Assembly: GCF_042477335.2 (NCBI RefSeq)
Contig: NC_091255.1
Span: 31,412,501-31,476,500, forward strand
Origin: Ovis canadensis
Lineage: Eukaryota; Chordata; Mammalia; Artiodactyla; Bovidae
Length of the DNA: 64,000 nt
Direction of reading: 5' to 3'
Of the stretch, positions 10,845 to 31,300 are shown in pieces (the stretch's first letter is position 1; each line of letters begins with the position of its first letter). A program made the translations under genes and the position numbers. A model generated the notes under the pieces. That model saw only the letters and a program-made list of their open reading frames with translations, did no database searches and was not told the DNA's origin.

Positions 10845-13118
10845 GTAAAGCAGCTCCCTGTCTGGTCTGCGTGTGTATCAGGGGAAGTTGGGAGGCTCCC
10901 CTGGGTTGGGGTGACCAGGGTGAGGCACGTATAACTCCAGGGAGCAGAAAAGAGGGGTGCCAGGGAGAAGAGGCGGGGAGACCATAGTTCCTCCACCTTG
11001 GGGACCAGGGTGAATAGGTGAGGGACAGCAGAGGGAGCTGGAGGTCAGAAGGTCAGAATCCAATTGTCTCTAAATCACTAGAAGAAGCTGGAGAAACTGC
11101 ACCACTAGAAGAAGCCGGGAAAACTCTTGAATGGAATGGGTTGGAAAACAGTGGAGGAGGGCGGTGGAGGGGAAGGAGCTGAGAACGTGGCTAGCTGCTG
11201 GGTTAGGTCTGAGCAGCAGTTTGCGGTGGGGTGCTCTGCAACCCTGGGGGAAAGAGGCTGTTGGGTGCTGTGCCTCCACTGGGGAGCCCATTGGGCAGCC
11301 TGGCCATGGCTTAGGCTTAGCTCCCTGTTGCCTTTTCAACATCACTGGCGCTGATTTCAAAGGTAATTTCTCAACACTGCCAAGCAGCTGGCCTGAAGGG
11401 AGCCCTCCTGGGGCGGGTGGTGTGCTGGGATGGAGGGCAGCGGGGTCCTTCTCTCCAGGGCCCACCCTTTTTCTTTGGCCAAGTCAACTGCCAGTACAAG
11501 CTGGGAGATCAATGGGGTCTTGGCCTCTCGCAAACAATGACCGCTATTGAGTTCAGCTAGGGTATGGGATTTGGGGGGCTTAGCTGCCAGAGCTGGAGAG
11601 GTTGGCCGCCCGCACCCTCGGTGCTCCCTGGGGCCAGCCACATCGAGGGGCGGGTCTGGGCCAGAGAAGAACTTCAGGCTTCCCAGAAACCCCATCATTG
11701 TCTGGCCCATGCAAGTCCACCAGTTCAACCCCCAGGCTGAGGGTGGGAGGGGAAGCGGGCCAGGGAATTCTGTTCCCAAGACTGATCCTTCTGGGGTGAG
11801 GGGAGCCGAAACCCCTGGCTGCTCTGCCTCCACGTGTTCAGGTTCCAAGACTTCAGAAAAAAAGCTGCCTGGGGACTTGGTGGGGTCACCACGGTGGGGT
11901 GGGTCCGGGCGGTGCCCTTCCCTGAACTGCCCGTGAGGTCCACCGCCATGTGGCTTACAGGCTGCGTGGTTCTGGGAGGAAAAGGAGGAGTGATGGTGTT
12001 TGTCTCACCACTGGGTTTAATCTGAAACACATGTACTGGCCCAAATGTATCCTTCCAGCCGGTAGGCAGGATCCCAAAATCGCAGTTCCTTGTGTCTCTT
12101 GACTGGGGCAATGTGGCCGAGAGGCAGGCCCGAGCTTGGCTGAGCTGGGAGGAGAGTCACCTCCTCCCTGCCCCCGCGGCTTAGACACTGCCCTTTGGAC
12201 GGGATGGTACCACTGTCCCTGTGCCCCTGGCCAGGTGACGGCTGCCTGGCCCAGCCCACAGAACCGTCCCCTTGGACAAGACACCGAGTATGCTCAGAGG
12301 GGCCCTCCTGTGCAGAAGACCCTTACTCCCAACCTTCTCCCTGCCCTTGGAGGGTGCTTTCAAGAATCTCTCCACTTCCCTCATCCTCAGGGCTTCAGGT
12401 GGAGGGTTCAAAGAGGCACCGTTAATAGTGTCAGAGGTACTGTTAATACCTGGCGACTGGCTCTGACAGCTGTGGACCCCTGTGCCTTTCCCTGCCAGGG
12501 TCTCTCACCACTGCATCTTCAGTCCTCAGCTCACCCACGTGGTAACAGTGATCACGTGACCCAAGGTTTGAGCTCAAACTCTGTAGGGACTCCTATAGAG
12601 AAGACCCACCTTCAAGAGCATCTGGACTTGGTTTCCTTAAATACCAGGCCAGGGTGGCGTCTCTCACCTCCTCCCTCCTCACTCGGTTCCCTGCCCTGGC
12701 CCAGGGACTAGAGCTAATGGCTTTTCCTTGAGCCCTGCCGCCCCTGCATCTCACTGAATTTCCAGTCTCTGCTAAACCAGTTTGCTGGGGCTCAGGCAGG
12801 GAAGGCCCCTGCCAGCTCTGGGTGGGGCTGGCCGGGTGGAGAGAGCAGCTGTGAGCCTGGATGCTGTTACGGGCTCTATCTTGCCCTGCAGAAAGTTCTT
12901 CCTGTTGCCTCAGTGGACAATTTCTCCCTGAGTGGCAGGGGCTGCCATGCAGAAGATCAGCTGGCTGAGAACAGAGGGGTCACTGGAACTCACTGGGAGA
13001 CACAGGCTCAGGGTTTAGAGAGAAAGCCAGGCTGGTGCCCACTGGCTATCCAGCCATAAGCAGAACAAACTCAGGCCATTTTTTCTTTTGCTGCCTTTCA
13101 CATTGTCCAGAAGACTGT

Positions 13119-13315
13119 ATGTTAGTCACTCAGTCGTGTCTGACTCTTTCTGACCCCATGGACTGTAGCCCACCAGGCTCTTCTGTCCATAGGATTCTCC
13201 AGGCAAGGATACTGGAGTGGGTAGCCATTCGCTTCTCCAGGGGATCTTCCTGACTCAGGGATCAAATCTGGGTCTCTCACATTGCAGGCAGATTCTTTAC
13301 CATCTGAGCCACCAA
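13119..13315 (-). repeat. Bov-tA SINE
   Basis: gttagtcactcagtcgtgtc start and accatctgagccacc end on the plus strand, i.e. reverse orientation. Confidence 0.9.
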
Positions 13316-13362
13316 AGCAGATTTAATTCAGAGGGCTTTGCCCCCAAATCGCACACTGCATT

Positions 13363-13478
13363 GTTTTTTGTTTTGGCCACATAGCATGTGGGATCTTAGT
13401 TCTCCAACCAGGGATCAAGTCCAGCCCCGGGCATTGCAAGTGCGGAGTCTTAACCATTGGATACCAGGGAATTCCCCA
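13363..13478 (-). repeat. CHR-type SINE
   Basis: ttttgttttggccacatagc, a gggatcttagttctccaacc core, and a final accagggaattcccc. Confidence 0.8.
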
Positions 13479-13540
13479 CGCACTGCACTCTCAACTTTCC
13501 TGTTTGTTCTGAGAAGTCAGGAAAGTGTGTGTGTTTGCAT

Positions 13541-13760
13541 GCACGTGTGCTAAGTCACTTGAGTCATGTCCCATTCTTTGCGACCCCATGGACTGTGGCC
13601 CGCCAGGCTCTTCTGCCCATGGGATTCTCCAGGCAAGATACTGGAGTGGGCTGCCATGCCCTCCTCCAGGGGATCTTCCCAACCCAAGGATCGAACTTGC
13701 ATTTTTTAGTCTCCTGCACTGGCAAGGGGGTTCTTTATGAGTAGTGCCCCCGGGAAGCCC
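13541..13760 (-). repeat. Bov-tA SINE
   Basis: Same orientation as 13119-13315. Contains gcgaccccatggactgtggc and ccatgccctcctccagggga; ends gggaagcccc. Confidence 0.88.
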
Positions 13761-14462
13761 CGAGTATGTGTTTACGGGTATACAAAAGGAAGAAAGAGCT
13801 TGAGACCCTTGGCCTGTGTGTGTGTTGCAGGGAAGGTGAGAGGTACGGAAGACAGATTACAAGTGCTTGACTCAGCAATGTGAATGGAGGGAGAGCCAGA
13901 GGTCCTGACTGCTGGGACCTTATCCCTCTTTCTAGCCAGAAGGCCCTCAGAAGACCTTATTTATGAGCTCCCCACTGCCTTCATTCCTTCCCACCTCCAC
14001 ATCCTGACCCCAAGGTTGAGCTTACAGAGGCAATGAAGGTAGGAGGGCAAGAGATGGGGGAGCCCTGCACTCAGAGTTCCCTTTGCCCTTGTGGTCCAGG
14101 GGTTGGATCAGAGTCGGGTCCAAAGAGGCTGCTGCTGGGGAGGTGTAGGGATTTGGGTGGCCTTACTAAGACACGGTATTATTTAACTTGAAGGAAAGAA
14201 TTCTGAGGGGTGTTAGAGCAGGTTCCAAGCTGATAGGAGGAAGAGGACTTGGCTCCCCAAGGGGAAAGGGGGGCCCTCGGGTTTCAGGAGTAGGGAGACA
14301 CAATTTGGCTCAGGGCTCACTGAAGAACTCACCTGTCTTTGGTCCCACTGAGTCTTATGAAGGCATCATTGAATTTAATTCTCATCACAATAGGTAAGAA
14401 CTGATTTCCATTTTACAAGAGAAGACACTGGGATTTAGAGAGGTATTAAGATACAGAACTGG

Positions 14463-14648
14463 GGACTTCCCTGGTAGTTCAGTGATTAAGACTTCGTTCC
14501 CAATGCAGGGGGTCTAGTTTCAATCCCTGGTTGGGGAACTGGACCCCACATGCCACAACTAAGAGTTCACATGCATCTAAAGAAAAAAAAAAAAAGATTC
14601 CCATGTGCCGCAATTGAGACCCGGCACAGCCATACACAAACAAAAAAG
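14463..14648 (+). repeat. CHR-type SINE, sense
   Basis: gggacttccctggtagttca head, then cccacatgccacaactaag and an internal A-run. Confidence 0.8.
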
Positions 14649-14659
14649 ACACAGGATTG

Positions 14660-14760
14660 ATGGGAATTCCCTGGCAGTCTAGTGGCTGGGACTCAGCATT
14701 TTCTCTGCCTGGATCTGGGTTCAATCCCTGGTCAGGGAACCAAGATCCCACGAGTCCCTG
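14660..14760 (+). repeat. CHR-type SINE, sense, second copy
   Basis: gggaattccctggcagtcta head followed by gttcaatccctggtcaggga. Shorter and directly downstream of the previous copy. Confidence 0.75.
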
Positions 14761-15286
14761 ATGAAACCACAGGTTCCAGGGCAGAGCAATTTGAGGAGAG
14801 AGCTTGAGAGCTTCTTGTGGGGGACCTGGGGCTGGGCCGGATGCCCCATTCTCTGTGCTCTGTGACTCTACATCTGAGATCCTGCCCCCATGCTGTTACT
14901 AGACATAGATCCAAACCCTACATGATGAGCTGGTCAGGTGTCTGCACAAACAGCCTCGGTGTGCATTTGGGCTGGGTCACACCCCCACACAGGAGCCGAC
15001 TGCTGGGCCTTCACCACTCTGGAGGCTTAGGCCTGAAGGAGGGTCTCCTGGCACAGACCATGGATGAAAGCACAAGCTCGCCATAGGACTGTGGGCTATG
15101 AGGCAAGGGGAGGGCTGGGGAGGTGCTGAGAGGGAGGGGTTAGCAAGCTGAGGGTCCACTTCCAGCCCTGGGCGGGGCGGGGCTGGATGGAAGGTGACTG
15201 GCCCTGCTCTCTGCCCAGGGCGGCTGGTGGTGCAAGTGGTGAGGGAAGCAGCCTGCCTCCTCTTTTGCTCTCTTGCAGGCCCCGAG

Positions 15287-22654
<7,368 letters not shown>

Positions 22655-22780
22655 TACTCAACTTAATGTTCAAATACCCCAGAAGAAAAAAACACTAGCG
22701 GGATGGCAGATTATATATTATATGAAGGCTGCCCCTACGTTTCAATGTATACTTTGCAATAAAAGTGCTTTCTCCTTACC
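22655..22780 (+). other. SERPINF1: SERPINF1 3'UTR
   Basis: Short untranslated tail of about 125 nt after the TAA, ending at AATAAA (22758-22763) with T-rich sequence after it. Confidence 0.85.
22758..22763 (+). terminator. SERPINF1: SERPINF1 polyadenylation signal
   Basis: Canonical AATAAA in the context gcaataaaagtgctttctcc, 104 nt after the stop codon. Confidence 0.9.
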
Positions 22781-23059
22781 TTTTGTTACCCTGCTCCTCC
22801 TCCTATTTTGAGCTATGTTAAATTTAATATGAAGACAAATAGCCCTTTAGGAATTTGTTAGTCCCATCTTTATAGGCTGGGTCTATCTAAACTGCAGAAA
22901 GTCACCATATGAGATACGAACTTTAGTTATCTGCACTATATAATGCTGGGACTGATTCTCTGCTCTGTGGGGGTTCACACTTTAGGACACCAGTCCCCCT
23001 GGGAAGAGATTTCCTGTCTCTACAATCAGTGGAGCCAGCTCTTAAATACACAGGACTTT

Positions 23060-23277
23060 GCATGCTAAGTCGCTTCAGTCGTGTCCGACTCTTTGCGACC
23101 CTATGGACTGTTGCCCGCCAGGCTCCTTTGTCCATGGGATTCTCCAGACAAGAATACTGGAGTGGGTTGCCATGCCTTCCTCCAGGGGATCTTCCCCACC
23201 CAGGGACTGAACCCGCATCTCTATGTCTCCTGCAGTGGCAGGCGGGTTCTTCACCACTAACATCACCTGGGAAGCAC
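23060..23277 (-). repeat. Bov-tA SINE
   Basis: gctaagtcgcttcagtcgtg start, ccatgccttcctccagggga middle, catcacctgggaag end. Confidence 0.9.
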
Positions 23278-23287
23278 AGGACTTCAG

Positions 23288-23394
23288 GTTTTTTATTTTT
23301 TGGCCACATTGCATAGCATGTGGGATCTTAGTTTCCCTGGGCCTCCTGCTTTGGAAGTGTGGAGTCTAAGCCACTGGACCCCCAGGGAAGTCTT
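23288..23394 (-). repeat. CHR-type SINE
   Basis: ttttttggccacattgcata, a gggatcttagtttccctggg core, and a final cccccagggaagtctt, immediately after the Bov-tA. Confidence 0.75.
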
Positions 23395-24070
23395 GGACTT
23401 TAGGTCTTAAATCAAGCACAGATAACCCCCTTGTCAAGCTAATGTCACCTGACAACACGGGTTAACATGCAGACAGATCAGGAAGGAAGCTTGTAACTTC
23501 AGGAAATAATTCTTTATTTTATAGAGCATTTAAAGAAATCTCTTAAGTTCACATAAAAATGAGGTCTGTGATGTAAAATTCTACCCATGTTCTTTTTAAG
23601 GAAGTGGGCCTATTTTACAAAGTACAGCAGAACCTTTTTTTCAGGAACTTGAAACGTGCCAAGTGTTTCAAGAACAGAACAACTACAGAATCGGCCACAG
23701 GACTAAATTTTTCTTCTTGAAAGTCAGCTCTACCCAAACATCTCATTGGCCATGGCCTCTGACACAGTGAGTTAGTAGAAAGGAAGATAAACGAGATTCT
23801 GCCTGCCCTTCATTCAAAGGTTTGAGTGCAAACCATGTTCTGAACACTCAGCTTCTTGAAAAGCGACTGCCAGGCAGCTTCAAGGCCATTCAGTTCCTGA
23901 TTATAAATGCCAGGGCAACCACCAGGCACTTCTTGGGCATGGTTGGGGCGGGCAAGCTCTCAAAGCAGTGTGAATTCTTTTCCACTAACTCACCCGAACC
24001 ACTTGGTCCCCAGCGGTGACAGAGAACCCAGGGTTCAGATCCAGAGACTCTGGCCTCCTCACAGGGTTTA

Positions 24071-24262
24071 GACCAGGGTCCCCAGTCTCCAGAATCTAAT
24101 GCCTGATGATCTGAGGTGTAGCTGATGTAATAATAATAGAAATAAAGTGCACAACAGACATAATGTGCTTGAATCATCCCCAAACCATCCCCACCCGGCT
24201 CCTGGTCTGTGGATAAACTGTCTCCCATGAAACCAATCCCTGATGCCAAAACTGTTGAGAGC
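24071..24262. repeat. hAT-type non-autonomous DNA transposon copy 2
   Basis: Shares aatctaatgcctgatgatct, taataataatagaaataaag and a ctcccatgaaaccaatccct end with 4668-4860, in the same orientation. Confidence 0.6.
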
Positions 24263-24504
24263 AGGGCTATACAACCAGGCAGACAACAGTTCTCCATCCT
24301 ATCTTGTCTTGTCTCTTAGGTTTGAAACCACAAGCAGCCGTGCCCACACCCTCAGCATGTTCTGAAGCTGTCTCTCCCCTTTTCAGGAGTCTGTATGTCA
24401 TTGGCCTGCTTGGGAAGATAGGGAAAAAAGCGATCTCTTTTCAGGTTTGCTAATAAACATAACTCAGAAAGGAGGTGTTATAAAACCTTCGCTACAAGCT
24501 TGAT

Positions 24505-24510
24505 TTTATT
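24505..24510 (-). terminator. SMYD4: Candidate SMYD4 polyadenylation signal
   Basis: TTTATT on the plus strand is AATAAA on the minus strand, about 660 nt after the SMYD4 stop. Alternatives are at 24631-24636 and, more distal, 23513-23518. The choice needs transcript data. Confidence 0.4.
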
Positions 24511-25168
24511 AGTGTCTGGTCAGTGAGCCAGCCAAGAATACAGAGTGAAATCCAGAGAACGAGGACTGGAAAACTAGCAGAAAACACACAGAGAGTTGCC
24601 ATCCAAGCCCAACAGTAGAATGGCCTCATATTTATTTCTCTATTCATAATTTATATGCTACCGGTTTAAACAAAGGATTTGAGGAAGCTAGATAACGTAA
24701 ATGAAACTCTCTCTCTAGAGGTAAGGAGCCTCACGGACTTCTAGCTTTATAACTATTTTTCAATTACAATACAACTATTAAGAGTTTAAGTTCCCACTGG
24801 AGTGGTACACAACACTTCATTACTGCTAGAAACCATAGGAATGTTCCAGCGAAGCAGACATCATCATTTAGAGAGGTGGCGTCTAGCCAAAACCCTAGGC
24901 TAACACCCAGATGCCTGCAGATCAGCTAAAATCCTTTTAAAGGGCTTAGGCTCTCCAGATACCAGTTTGAAGTCTTTTCTGGGAAATGGGAGTTTGTGCT
25001 GGAGAGTAGTTAACTACTTCAAAAAACATCCATCAAAACAGGTGAGCCTGTCTTTAACTGCGATGCTTTCCAAGTCCTCCCCCATCTCATGCACCAGGCT
25101 TGTCAGGCAGGTCCTGTATTTTTAGGCGACAGCTCAGCAGCAACAGACCCTCTTTAACTCATCCCACT
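24511..25168 (-). other. SMYD4: SMYD4 3'UTR (proximal-site model)
   Basis: Repeat-free sequence after the TAG at 25169-25171, taken as 3'UTR up to the proximal AATAAA candidate. Confidence 0.5.
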
Positions 25169-25322
25169 CTATTCCTTAGGTCCCACAGGGATGGGCAGCA
25201 AGTCCAATAAACAGGATTTCATCTTTTGTAGCTCCCGGATCTCATCATTCCAAGGGCCATAATGTACCAACAGGACCTTCTCTGCCTTCTGTATTGTGTT
25301 CAGAGCTTCGGGTATTGCACAC
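25169..25322 (-). CDS. SMYD4: SMYD4 last coding exon
   Basis: One base completes Gly752, then [18 protein letters not shown] to PIPVGPKE and TAG (25171-25169). Acceptor tggttcag. Confidence 0.93.
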
Positions 25323-28300
25323 CTGAACCAAAAGGAGGTAAAAAGGAGTGAACCCAAGTATTCAATCAGGCAAACATTAGTGGAGGGCCTACTCACATCC
25401 TGTGAAGAATGCAGAGTAGATAACTTTTGTTTTCAAGAACCTTATAGTCTAGAAGGGCAGATAAGACTCTAAAAACACACTGAAAGGTAGAGTTTGAAAT
25501 GAAAGTTACAAAAAATGTACAAAGATTCCAGGATACTGAGAGACGGGCAGGTCTCAAAGCACTCATCCAATATTTTTGTGTTGTTCAGTTGCTAAGTCAA
25601 GTCCGAGTCTTTGTGACCACAGGGTCCTATATTTACTCGAGGTTAACTCAGGAGTCTTTGTCTCAAGAGACACCAAGTCCGTCTGTGACCTGATTCTGCA
25701 GCTCTTTGTCCTCTCTCTGACCGAATGGGCTGCCTCTATGTCTTGGGTGTCAGGCTCACCCACCACACAGTCCCAGGACGGATTCAAACATTTCACCACA
25801 CCAATGGCAGCTTTATCAAGGCTGGATGTATTCCATCCAGAAATACTGACAGTAGGGCCTCCTAATGATCCCAGTTACAAAAGTGGATGAGGCCATCAAC
25901 TCACCAACTCTACTGTTCTTTCAACTTTTAACTCTGGGTTTCTCAACCTTGACGATATTGACATTCTGGGGCCAGATAATTCTTAGCTGGGGGTCGAGAT
26001 GCTGCCCTCTCGTGCACTGTCGGATGTTTAACAGTACCTCTGGCCTCCACCCCGAGTCCTAACAATTAAAAACGTGTCTTCAGACATTGCCAGACGTCTC
26101 CTGGGGAGCAAGAAGACGGGTGCTTGATTATAACTGCTTTAAAAAGAATAGAACCAGGAAGAAGGAGGAGGGCCTGGAGCTGAGGGTGCTGAGGATGAGC
26201 ACTGAGGGAGGGAGGGGGCTGAGAAGAATGGCTAAGAGCTGCAGTGAGCACGGGGTAGGGGGAGCCTGAGGCAACTTCTCCCTGGGAAACTCCCTTCAGA
26301 GCTAAGAGCTTCCCTTATCTCCCAGGAGGAAATTCAAAAGCGACAAATGTGTCAGCAGGACAGAAGGAAGGGATCACTCCTAAAGGGGAAATAAAGACGT
26401 TTCACTTTATCTTCATTCCAGGGGCCTCGTGACCTAATTTCCTAGAGAAACTGTTTAGCCCTCATCAGAGGCTCATCTCTCTTCTAAGAGCAGTGGAAGC
26501 TGTGGGAGCAAAAAGGAACACACGGAAGAGCCTAGTATAAAATCAGTATGTGGCCTGGCAAAGTGCTAGGAAACAAGACTTACCCATTGAAGAAGACTTG
26601 GGCCAGTTTGAAGAGCTCATGGCCCATCTCCACACTGGATGGCCCGTGGTGGACCTCCACCACTTGGAGACTCTTCTGCAGGTGGGTCGCTGACTTCTCC
26701 CAGTCCCCTGCAAAGAGAGGAAGATCTGGATCCGGACGAGAACCACAGTCAGCTGTGGATGAACTTGTTCTGGGAAAGGAAAGCTGAATGGAAGGGAGAG
26801 CAGCCTCAGATGAAAGACTGAGAGAGACCCAACCAGATAAGGCCAAGGTCACGACCGCACACACAAGGCAGGCTCACTCCTTGGAGCGGAAGATACAGTC
26901 ACAGGCCATACCTAAGGCAGCATAGGCCTGGGCCAAGGCGTCCTCGATTTCTCCCACCACGCTGTGTTCCGCAGACAGGAAGCTCTTGGCATCACTTTGA
27001 CACCCCAGCAACAGCTGAATGGCTAGCTCTATCAACTCAAAGGAAAGTGGACTCATTACAGACACAGATCCAGTCTTAGAAATGAGATTCCAGCCCTTAA
27101 ATCCTCTATGGGTGGGCCTGAATGTGGAAATCCCACTTTGTCTCCCTGGGTTGTGATCAACCCGTAATGTTGGGTCCAGTAAAGCTGCTCTCTTATGTTT
27201 TCTCTTTCAACAGCACAAGGTGCTGGGTGAGGCCTCCCCACACGTGCTCTGGGTTTCCAAATTCAGTTTGAAATGGGATGGCTACGTTTCATGTATGGTC
27301 GTTACTTCTCTTGACTCAGAAATCTAAGCAGAAAGGTCAACTTTCATAAAAAGTAGGGTAAATAAATTCCCATGACGTCAAGCCCCAAGGCAGAGCTTTC
27401 CAGGGTAATGAAGGGTTTTGTAACTCCCTTTCTGGAAAAAGCAGGATACTTAAACTCACTGGGCACATGCCCCACTGCTCTGTAGAAGAGAGGTAGGCTC
27501 TGATGAGTGCAGAACAGTTTCTCTAGGAAATAAGGTCACGAGGCTCTACAACTTAAATAAGTGACATTGAGCTTCTGGATATGCACAAAGATTACGGATG
27601 TCAGAGATAACCCGTTAGTCTTTAACTAACTCTCTGATGCCTAAGAGAACAACAGCTTAAATCAGTTGGCCCTTTTTCAAGGACATCATGCAAATTGAGC
27701 TGGTAAGGGTTTGGTCTCACTGGCCTACATAGCCATCTTGTGGCTGGCAGGGGGATAATTAAATTCAACGCTTCAATCTTCACCGAGTATCCTTGAGATC
27801 AAGGTGAACTCAGACTGAATAAAAGGGAAGGGGCTGGAGGACCGAAGCAGGGAGCCAGTCTCACCTAGTCTGCCGTTTCTGAGATGCTTCTGGGCCGCCC
27901 CCACCTGTTGCTGAAGGTCCTGTAGCCGGGAGACCAAGAGGTCTCTGCCAACTGATTCCGTACAAGCTGGGCCGCTGCAGCTCAGAACATCGTCTCCCTG
28001 CGGAAGTCAGTGTTCTCTTTATTGACCAGAGTCAGCTGGTGACACTGCATGTGCTTACCCTACAGCATCACTCCAGAACTTCTGACCCTGTGGGGGAAGG
28101 AGACTCCTGCCGTAACCACAACGACCAAGGGGGACTGAATCTGGATTTGGTTCGATGGCAGCAACTTTAGCGGAAGCAGGAGCTGAGCATGGTGTGAGAT
28201 TTAGCTTCTGCAACCAAATTAAAACTGGTACAGACCACAGTCTCTTTCCACATTGGCACTGTGTTGTGTGTTAGTCGCTCAGTCGTGTCTCTTTGCAACA

Positions 28301-31300
28301 CCATGAAATGTAGCCCACCCGGCTTCTATAGTTTCTCTTACTTCTCTCTGGGGCTAGGACTTTGGATGACAGACATATTTCCAGGGGTTATGAAAAAGCC
28401 ACAAGGAAACCAACAGGAAAAGGTGCTGGGTGAGGCCTCCCCACATTTGACGCTGGGCTTGTTGCGACTTCAGCTTTCCAATACAACCAGTTCCACGTTC
28501 TACCTACAGGTCCCCTAAGACATTTGCCGTTTTTCAGATGCCAGAATCCGTGGCTCCATCTGGCAAGAGCACCATGATTTCTCCTGAGGGTCCTCTCTCA
28601 TCCTTCCTCAGTCAGTGCCTGGGAGCTGAGCGGGGAGCAGGCAGCCCTGATATGGCCCATCCCTCTGGCCCAAATGGCTGGAGGGAAACTCTGTGCCTCT
28701 GATTTCCTGCCAGCCACAGGTATTGGGTTGATGAAACGCAGTATGATTTTTGCCCAGATCTTTGTTAGAGTCTATGTATGTTTTTATCCTTCTGGACTGG
28801 GAGGGTCTGAGGCTGGAGCTAAAGGCAGCCATCCGGCCACTGCAAGGAGGAAGTCTCTTTGAGACTGGGCTAAATAACAGAGAAAATGGAGCTAATGGGG
28901 CAGAAAGAAAAACTGGGTCTTGGTGACACTTCCTGAGCTCCTAGACTACAGCGTATTTGAAGCACCCTTAACCTGGGATTCCTCGTCATTTACTGGAGCA
29001 ACCCCGACTCAGTTTAGGTGGGATTTTCTGCTCTTTGCAGGAGAAAAGAGCATGAATCCCAACCCTTCCCTGTGGTTCCTGTAGGGGGTGATCAAGGTGT
29101 GGGGAAGAGAGAGTATGGCTTTCGGCACCTCCAAGTTCCAACGGCATCCTCCTAAAGATTTCAGGCCTTTCAGCTGGATAACTGATGTCCCAGAAAAGCC
29201 ATGAGAGAAGGGAGAAGGAGAGATACCTGCAGGAGCGCTCTGCAACGGTGACAACGGAAGGCTTCCCGACCAGGCCCTGCCGAGGGTCTCTGCTTCTCAC
29301 GTTCACAAGGCGGACAGTCGCAGTCAAAGAAATACTGAGACCTCAGCTTCTGGCGCCTCTCAGCAACGCCCATCCTGCTCTCGTGCGGTCCTGCAGAAAG
29401 ACCACGCTTGGCCAATATTGAAACCGAGAGAGCACCAAACACTGCTTAAAAGATTGCAGGGGACTTCCCTGGCGATCCAGTGGTTAAGACTCTGAGCTTC
29501 CACTGCAAGGGACAGCGGGCTGCCTCCCTGGTCAGGGAACTAAGATCCTGTACATCACAGTAAAAAAAAAAAAAGACTTCAGCTTAGTGGAGGGTCTGGT
29601 AATCACACATCATGTGACAAGTACCTTTTACTCTAACATGGGTGTAACTATAGAAACAGGCTTCATAGTCATGGGGACAGGAAGAAAAAGAAGCCAAGAA
29701 GCTGTTCCCAGTCCATTTTCAGAATAGGATGCTTACAGGGATCAAGCAGTGAGACACACAGTAGTGTAGACACAACAGGGCCTAGTGAGGAGCTCTGTAC
29801 CGCCTCCACCAGGAAACAGCCCCTCCTTGGGCAGGTGAAAGGCACCTGCTTTGTGGCCTGCCCATGCGAGTTCACCCCGTCCTTTTCTGCTGGAGAAGGG
29901 TGGGCAGTGGGGAGGATGGACAGCTCACCATAGCAGTGCAAGATCTCTTGCCCACTTCGAATCAGCTGTGATGCCCGAATGGTGGCGATGGTGCCGATGA
30001 AGGACACGCTGGTGTTGGGGCTGCACGAATGGTTCAGGAGGCTGACGACAGGGAAAAGGGCCGTGGCAAGGCGCACCCGCCGGGTGTCGGCAATGAGGCT
30101 CTCTTTAGATCCTGAAAGTGCAAGAGAAAGGGGAAAAATGTGTCAGGACGTTCATCCTGGTCTTGCCCTCCATTCCAGCCCGATGAACTGGGTGATCGGG
30201 CCTGAAGCCTGGCTGAGTCAGAGCTCCACAAGCCGGATCCAATATAAATCAGATGGAGCGTGACTCAGAGATAACTCTGGTCCCCAGGAAGCAAAGCAAA
30301 TGAGCACATGAAAAGTCCACCAGAATCCTGGAACCTAACCACTGTGTCTCAATTCCCCCAAAATAATCCAAAGATTAGAATTTGTAGAAAATAATAAAAA
30401 AGGAATTATCAGCAGGGAGCCTTCTAGACAAGACAGGTGCACAATGTTCATGACGACATGGAAACCAGAGCACCTGCTGAGGTTACTTCCTAAAGACTTT
30501 TATAGTCCAAGTGCTTTCATTTAACTGGTCTTTGGGGGGGTTAATAGAACAGGTAACCTAATCGCTATCCTAAGCAGGCCTATCATCTATTTCTTAAAAA
30601 ATCAGTATTTCTTATGCTCACCTCTTTATTCTGCTCTTTGTCCCAATTTGATGGGATATCAGTCAGTAGTAGTTCTCACTGAAAAAAATCTCTGGATCAC
30701 TTTTTTTTTTGGCTACACCTTGCCGCATGAGGAACTGCCCTGAGCAGGGATTAAGCCTGTACCCCCTGCACTGGAAGTGTGGAGTCTTAGCCACTGGACC
30801 ACCAGGGAAGTCCTGGGCTATGTCGATTCCAGTTCCATATCCCAAGTAACCTCTTCTTTGAAACACAATCAGCAATTTAACCACGTGACTGAAAATTAGA
30901 AAGGAAGTGGTGGAAAAGAGCTGTGAGGCTATTTCTGCACCAAGGCTCAAGCACTTATATTCATATGTGAATTCTTCTATTCTCCTGCAGGCCCACTTGC
31001 TCTTACTTTAGCCGTAACTCTAATTGGCATAGCTATTCAGCTTCTCAGCCCACAACAGTCCAGAAAGAGAACTAATAGATGCAGGATTTCTGACAACAGC
31101 AAAGGAGACGGTGACAGACTGGGGAGGAGGCAGAACTTATACAAGAATAATAGCCTTGGGGCAAACAAAAATACTAGCACCACTGAGTTTTACTACAACT
31201 GTACATCTGACTGAACCAGAGGTTCTCAGACTCACACCGTACTTGCACGGATTTCTGTGACAGCCATGCCTATCAGGAGAGCGCACAGTCCACACAGCCT

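Larger units (their letters stand above)
10845..15278 (+). other. SERPINF1: SERPINF1 intron 1
   Basis: About 4.4 kb. 10845-13110 is GC-rich and repeat-poor, with several long chance open frames but no recognisable protein. 13119-14760 carries three SINE pairs. Nothing else is identified. Confidence 0.75.
22781..24500. other. SERPINF1-SMYD4 convergent intergenic interval
   Basis: Short interval between two 3' ends. It holds a Bov-tA, a CHR SINE and the second hAT-type copy. Part of 23490-24500 could be SMYD4 3'UTR if a distal poly(A) site is used. No coding exon is supported. Confidence 0.6.

Noticed and set aside
12136-12711. 191-codon open frame in SERPINF1 intron 1
   Set aside because: GC-rich intron with overlapping open frames on both strands (also 11547-11936 plus and 11357-11848 minus). 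Low-complexity Pro/Ser/Leu composition, no recognisable domain and no splice logic.
13541-13740. Recurrent short open frames such as those with [20 protein letters not shown]
   Set aside because: These are translations of Bov-tA SINEs that appear at many positions in the window, not genes.
25576-25890. 104-codon open frame near 25576
   Set aside because: Starts in a degenerate Bov-A fragment within SMYD4 intron 9 and has no family similarity.
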